Assembly (NCBI GenBank): GCA_046350595.1
Contig: JAXMAC010000077.1
Span: 1-17,070 of the forward strand
DNA length: 17,070 nucleotides
Reading direction: 5' to 3'
DNA from: JAHFOW01 sp046350595
GTDB lineage: Bacteria > Planctomycetota > Brocadiia > Brocadiales > Brocadiaceae
Shown: piece after piece, positions 15,133 to 17,070 of the stretch
How the letters are laid out: the number at the start of each line of letters is the position of its first letter
Position numbering within the stretch: the first letter of the stretch is position 1
Notes under the pieces: generated by a model
Database searches by the model: none
What the model saw: only the letters and a program-made list of their open reading frames with translations
What the model was told of the DNA's origin: nothing
Made by a program: the position numbers and the translations under genes

Positions 15133-15162
15133 TTGATTTTAGAAATAAAAATCCAGTATACT
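15133..15162 (+). promoter_or_regulatory. Putative sigma70-type promoter of the glycosyltransferase gene
   Basis: TTGATT at 15133-15138 and TATACT at 15157-15162 are separated by 18 bases, about 70 bases before the ATG at 15234, in an A/T-rich gap of 163 bases. Each hexamer differs from consensus at one or two positions. I see no operator-like repeats here, and none of the module shared by the two efflux promoters. Confidence 0.45.
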
Positions 15163-15233
15163 GCTGTATTATTGAAAAGTGGATTTCATTATTTTATAAA
15201 GCCTTTACAGCGCTAACTACGTTATTCATTAAC

Positions 15234-16916
15234 ATGAGTCTAACTACACCAGTTAATAATACCCGTTTAATTGCAATCTGTATCATACTGTTTACTTCGT
15301 TTCTCTTCCTCTTTAATATTGGAAAAAGGGATTTGTGGGCGCCTGACGAACCGCGATATGCGCAGGTGGCAAAAGAAATGAAGGATAGTGGCAATTTTAT
15401 TGTCCCCCATTTAAACAGCGCCCCCTACCCGGATAAACCACCGCTCCTGTTCTGGCTCATCAATGTGTTTTCCATTCCTTTCGGAAAGATTACCGCCCTC
15501 TCTGCCCGTCTGCCTTCTGCATTAGCAGGGATTGGGTGTTGTGTTGCCTTGTTTTATTTTTCAAAAAGCTTATTTCAAAATACGAGAATAGCTTTATTTT
15601 CAAGCCTTATCCTTGCCACCAGCACAAAGTTTCTGTGGATGGCGCACCGCGTGGCATTTGACGTCATCCTTACCTTTTTCGTAACGATGGCAATTTTTTG
15701 TTTTTATAAAGGGTATGTATTACGACGAGGTCAATACCCTGTTCCTCCCTCTTTGCCCCCCCCTTCGCAAAAAAGCGAAGAAAAGAAATCATTACTTTAT
15801 TATACCCTCTTTTACGTCTTCATGGCGCTAGGGGTGCTTACCAAAGGCCCTGTAGGATTTATCCTTCCCTTTTGTGCCGTGTTAACCTATCTCATCATAA
15901 AGAAGGACGTTAGGGTTTTAAAAGAAACCAGACCCTGGATCGGTGGCGTGTTGTTTTTTCTTATCGTATTTGCCTGGGTTTATTTGGCGAGTATCTACGG
16001 TGGCAAAGCATATACGCATCAAATCCTTTTTAAACAAAACGTCGGAAGATTTGCCAGTTCTTTTGCCCATAAGAGGCCGTTTTATTATTATTTCATAAAT
16101 TTCCCCATAAACTTCGTACCATGGTGTGTTTTCATTCCCTCTATTTCAACATATCTGTCTAAAAAAGCAGGACGAAAGAAGATACCGGACATCCTGTTCC
16201 CCGTTATCTGGTTTGCCGTTGTCTTTGTCTTCTTTTCCATCGTATCGGGGAAAAGGGATATCTACGTCCTGCCGCTTTACCCTGCAGCATCACTCATTAC
16301 TGCATGGTTTTTGAATGAGTTTATTGTGCAATTTAAAGATGCGCAATTTAAGAAGATCGGTTACCTCCCGTGTTATGTACTGGGATATCTTGCATGGGTA
16401 TTGGGAATTATGCTTCCCATTGGCATATACAAATTCTCCCCTGAAAATATATCTTCAACGTTTCCTTTTGTAGTAATTCTCCTTGTCGGCGGCTTTTTCA
16501 TGTTACGGTTTTTACGATATGCCAGAATCATTCCTTTTTTATTTGCCCTTATTTTCACAATCTTTTTTGTGTTTAATGTAAGCACCCTGAAGGCTATACC
16601 CATTGTGAATCAATATAAATCCGCACGTGAAATTTGTGAAAGGGCGAAGGCTGTGATGAAACCTGATGAGAAACTGGCTCTGTATAAATTTTTTGGAGAT
16701 CCCTACCTGTTTTATACACAAAGAAACTATCTGGATGTTATCGATACAGCGGATAGCCTGAAGCAATATCTCAGTTCAAACGATCGGGTATTTCTTTTCA
16801 TGCAGGAAAAAGATTATAAGAAGATATTAAAATCTCAGGAACTGCCCCTTTTTATATTAGAAAGGGATTCCGTTGGCCACCGCGCCATGCTCTTTGTTTC
16901 GAATAGAGATATGTAA
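15234..16916 (+). CDS. GT39/ArnT-like membrane glycosyltransferase
   Basis: This 560-residue polytopic membrane protein belongs to the PMT/ArnT (GT-C) fold. Such enzymes transfer a sugar from a polyprenyl-phosphate donor to a lipid or protein on the periplasmic side. TM1 (about 12-28) is followed by the diagnostic first loop DLWAPDEPRYAQVAKEM, with the catalytic-type acidic pair D38-E39, and by PYPDKPPLLFWL (D67, K68). At least ten hydrophobic segments follow. A C-terminal soluble part of about 100 residues (from IVNQYKSAREICERAKAVMK) resembles the small periplasmic domain of ArnT-like proteins. A low-complexity insert (about 168-186, Pro- then Lys/Glu-rich) falls in a loop and contains a run of eight C bases (15756-15763). 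The ribosome-binding site is weak. Acceptor and donor are unknown; lipid A or another envelope glycolipid is a reasonable guess. Confidence 0.88.
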   Translation: MSLTTPVNNTRLIAICIILFTSFLFLFNIGKRDLWAPDEPRYAQVAKEMKDSGNFIVPHLNSAPYPDKPPLLFWLINVFSIPFGKITALSARLPSALAGIGCCVALFYFSKSLFQNTRIALFSSLILATSTKFLWMAHRVAFDVILTFFVTMAIFCFYKGYVLRRGQYPVPPSLPPPSQKSEEKKSLLYYTLFYVFMALGVLTKGPVGFILPFCAVLTYLIIKKDVRVLKETRPWIGGVLFFLIVFAWVYLASIYGGKAYTHQILFKQNVGRFASSFAHKRPFYYYFINFPINFVPWCVFIPSISTYLSKKAGRKKIPDILFPVIWFAVVFVFFSIVSGKRDIYVLPLYPAASLITAWFLNEFIVQFKDAQFKKIGYLPCYVLGYLAWVLGIMLPIGIYKFSPENISSTFPFVVILLVGGFFMLRFLRYARIIPFLFALIFTIFFVFNVSTLKAIPIVNQYKSAREICERAKAVMKPDEKLALYKFFGDPYLFYTQRNYLDVIDTADSLKQYLSSNDRVFLFMQEKDYKKILKSQELPLFILERDSVGHRAMLFVSNRDM

Positions 16917-17070
16917 ACAATACGTTAACCGCTATCGAAGGCCGTATCGTAACTTTTCACAAGTTGTTGCCTGGCCCAAAAAATCTTAATTAGGCCTTCG
17001 GCGACTTCTATAACAGCGTAGTGGCAAGGCGCGCCGTGCGACCACCGGATCGGATAAAATTAATATAAAT
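16917..17070. other. 3' noncoding end of window
   Basis: No gene is visible. An 8-bp inverted repeat CGAAGGCC (16936-16943) and GGCCTTCG (16993-17000) with a 49-base loop could form a weak stem behind the glycosyltransferase. It has no T-run, so I do not call a terminator. Confidence 0.4.
17018..17045. repeat. Decayed 28-bp palindrome, relative of 7328-7355
   Basis: This is a 28-base imperfect palindrome around the core GGCGCGCC, with three mismatched pairs. It begins GTAGTGGCAA and ends in CCAC. Length and ends match the perfect palindrome at 7328-7355, which begins GTAGAGGCAA, while the centres differ. This suggests two members of one REP-like family. Confidence 0.6.

Noticed and set aside
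16936..17000. Inverted repeat CGAAGGCC/GGCCTTCG as terminator of the glycosyltransferase gene
   Set aside because: It is only 8 bp with a 49-base loop and no U-tract; it could be chance.
1..17070. CRISPR array, tRNA or rRNA genes, prophage or integrase genes
   Set aside because: I saw no regularly spaced repeats, no cloverleaf-like sequences, and no phage or recombinase motifs; the repeats present are two-copy modules and palindromes.

Overview
The window reads as a stretch of bacterial chromosome with moderate, slightly A+T-leaning base composition. Every supported gene is on the + strand. There are no rRNA, tRNA or phylogenetic marker genes. The style (lipoprotein outer-membrane factors, B12-type radical SAM enzyme, GT39 membrane glycosyltransferase, REP-like 28-bp palindromes) would fit a Gram-negative such as an anammox-type planctomycete (Brocadiales). 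That placement is a low-confidence impression, not something the sequence proves.

Layout. (1) 1-1325: a B12-binding/radical SAM protein that enters from the left edge. (2) 1326-1717: an intergenic stretch ending in a promoter module. (3) 1718-7271: a complete tripartite RND efflux operon, outer-membrane factor (OMF1), periplasmic adaptor (MFP1) and inner-membrane pump (RND1), joined by two ATGA stop/start overlaps. (4) 7268-7484: a 139-bp element with 23-bp perfect terminal inverted repeats and a 28-bp perfect palindrome at its core, followed at once by a second, nearly identical copy of the promoter module. (5) 7655-13311: a second RND operon, OMF2, MFP2, an uncatalogued 37-codon gene and RND2. 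The small gene starts on the ATGA overlap with the adaptor stop, and the pump's start codon lies just behind it. (6) 13312-15070: a graveyard and accessory zone. It holds the last 80 residues of another RND pump overlapping an isoprenylcysteine-methyltransferase-like gene (compare CzcN/NccN of metal-efflux clusters). Next comes a frameshifted second copy of the small gene that still carries the ribosome-binding site and a decayed start codon of a vanished pump gene. A TPR fragment, an exported thioredoxin-fold protein and a small hypothetical ORF follow. (7) 15071-16916: a promoter and a GT39/ArnT-like glycosyltransferase. (8) 16917-17070: noncoding, with a decayed relative of the 28-bp palindrome.

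How it fits together. The two pump operons encode unrelated-looking pumps but share one 68-bp cis-regulatory module with a single mismatch. The module has a consensus -10 box, two 11-bp-spaced direct repeats of the kind bound by OmpR/PhoB-type response regulators, and a 16-bp palindrome overlapping the -10. This suggests one regulator controls both exporters; its gene is not in the window. The most novel item is the small membrane-type protein between adaptor and pump. Its second, decayed copy is conserved mainly at protein level and lies in the same position relative to a pump start, which argues that it is a genuine accessory part of this pump type. Remnants of at least one further pump operon show that this locus has gained and lost exporters.
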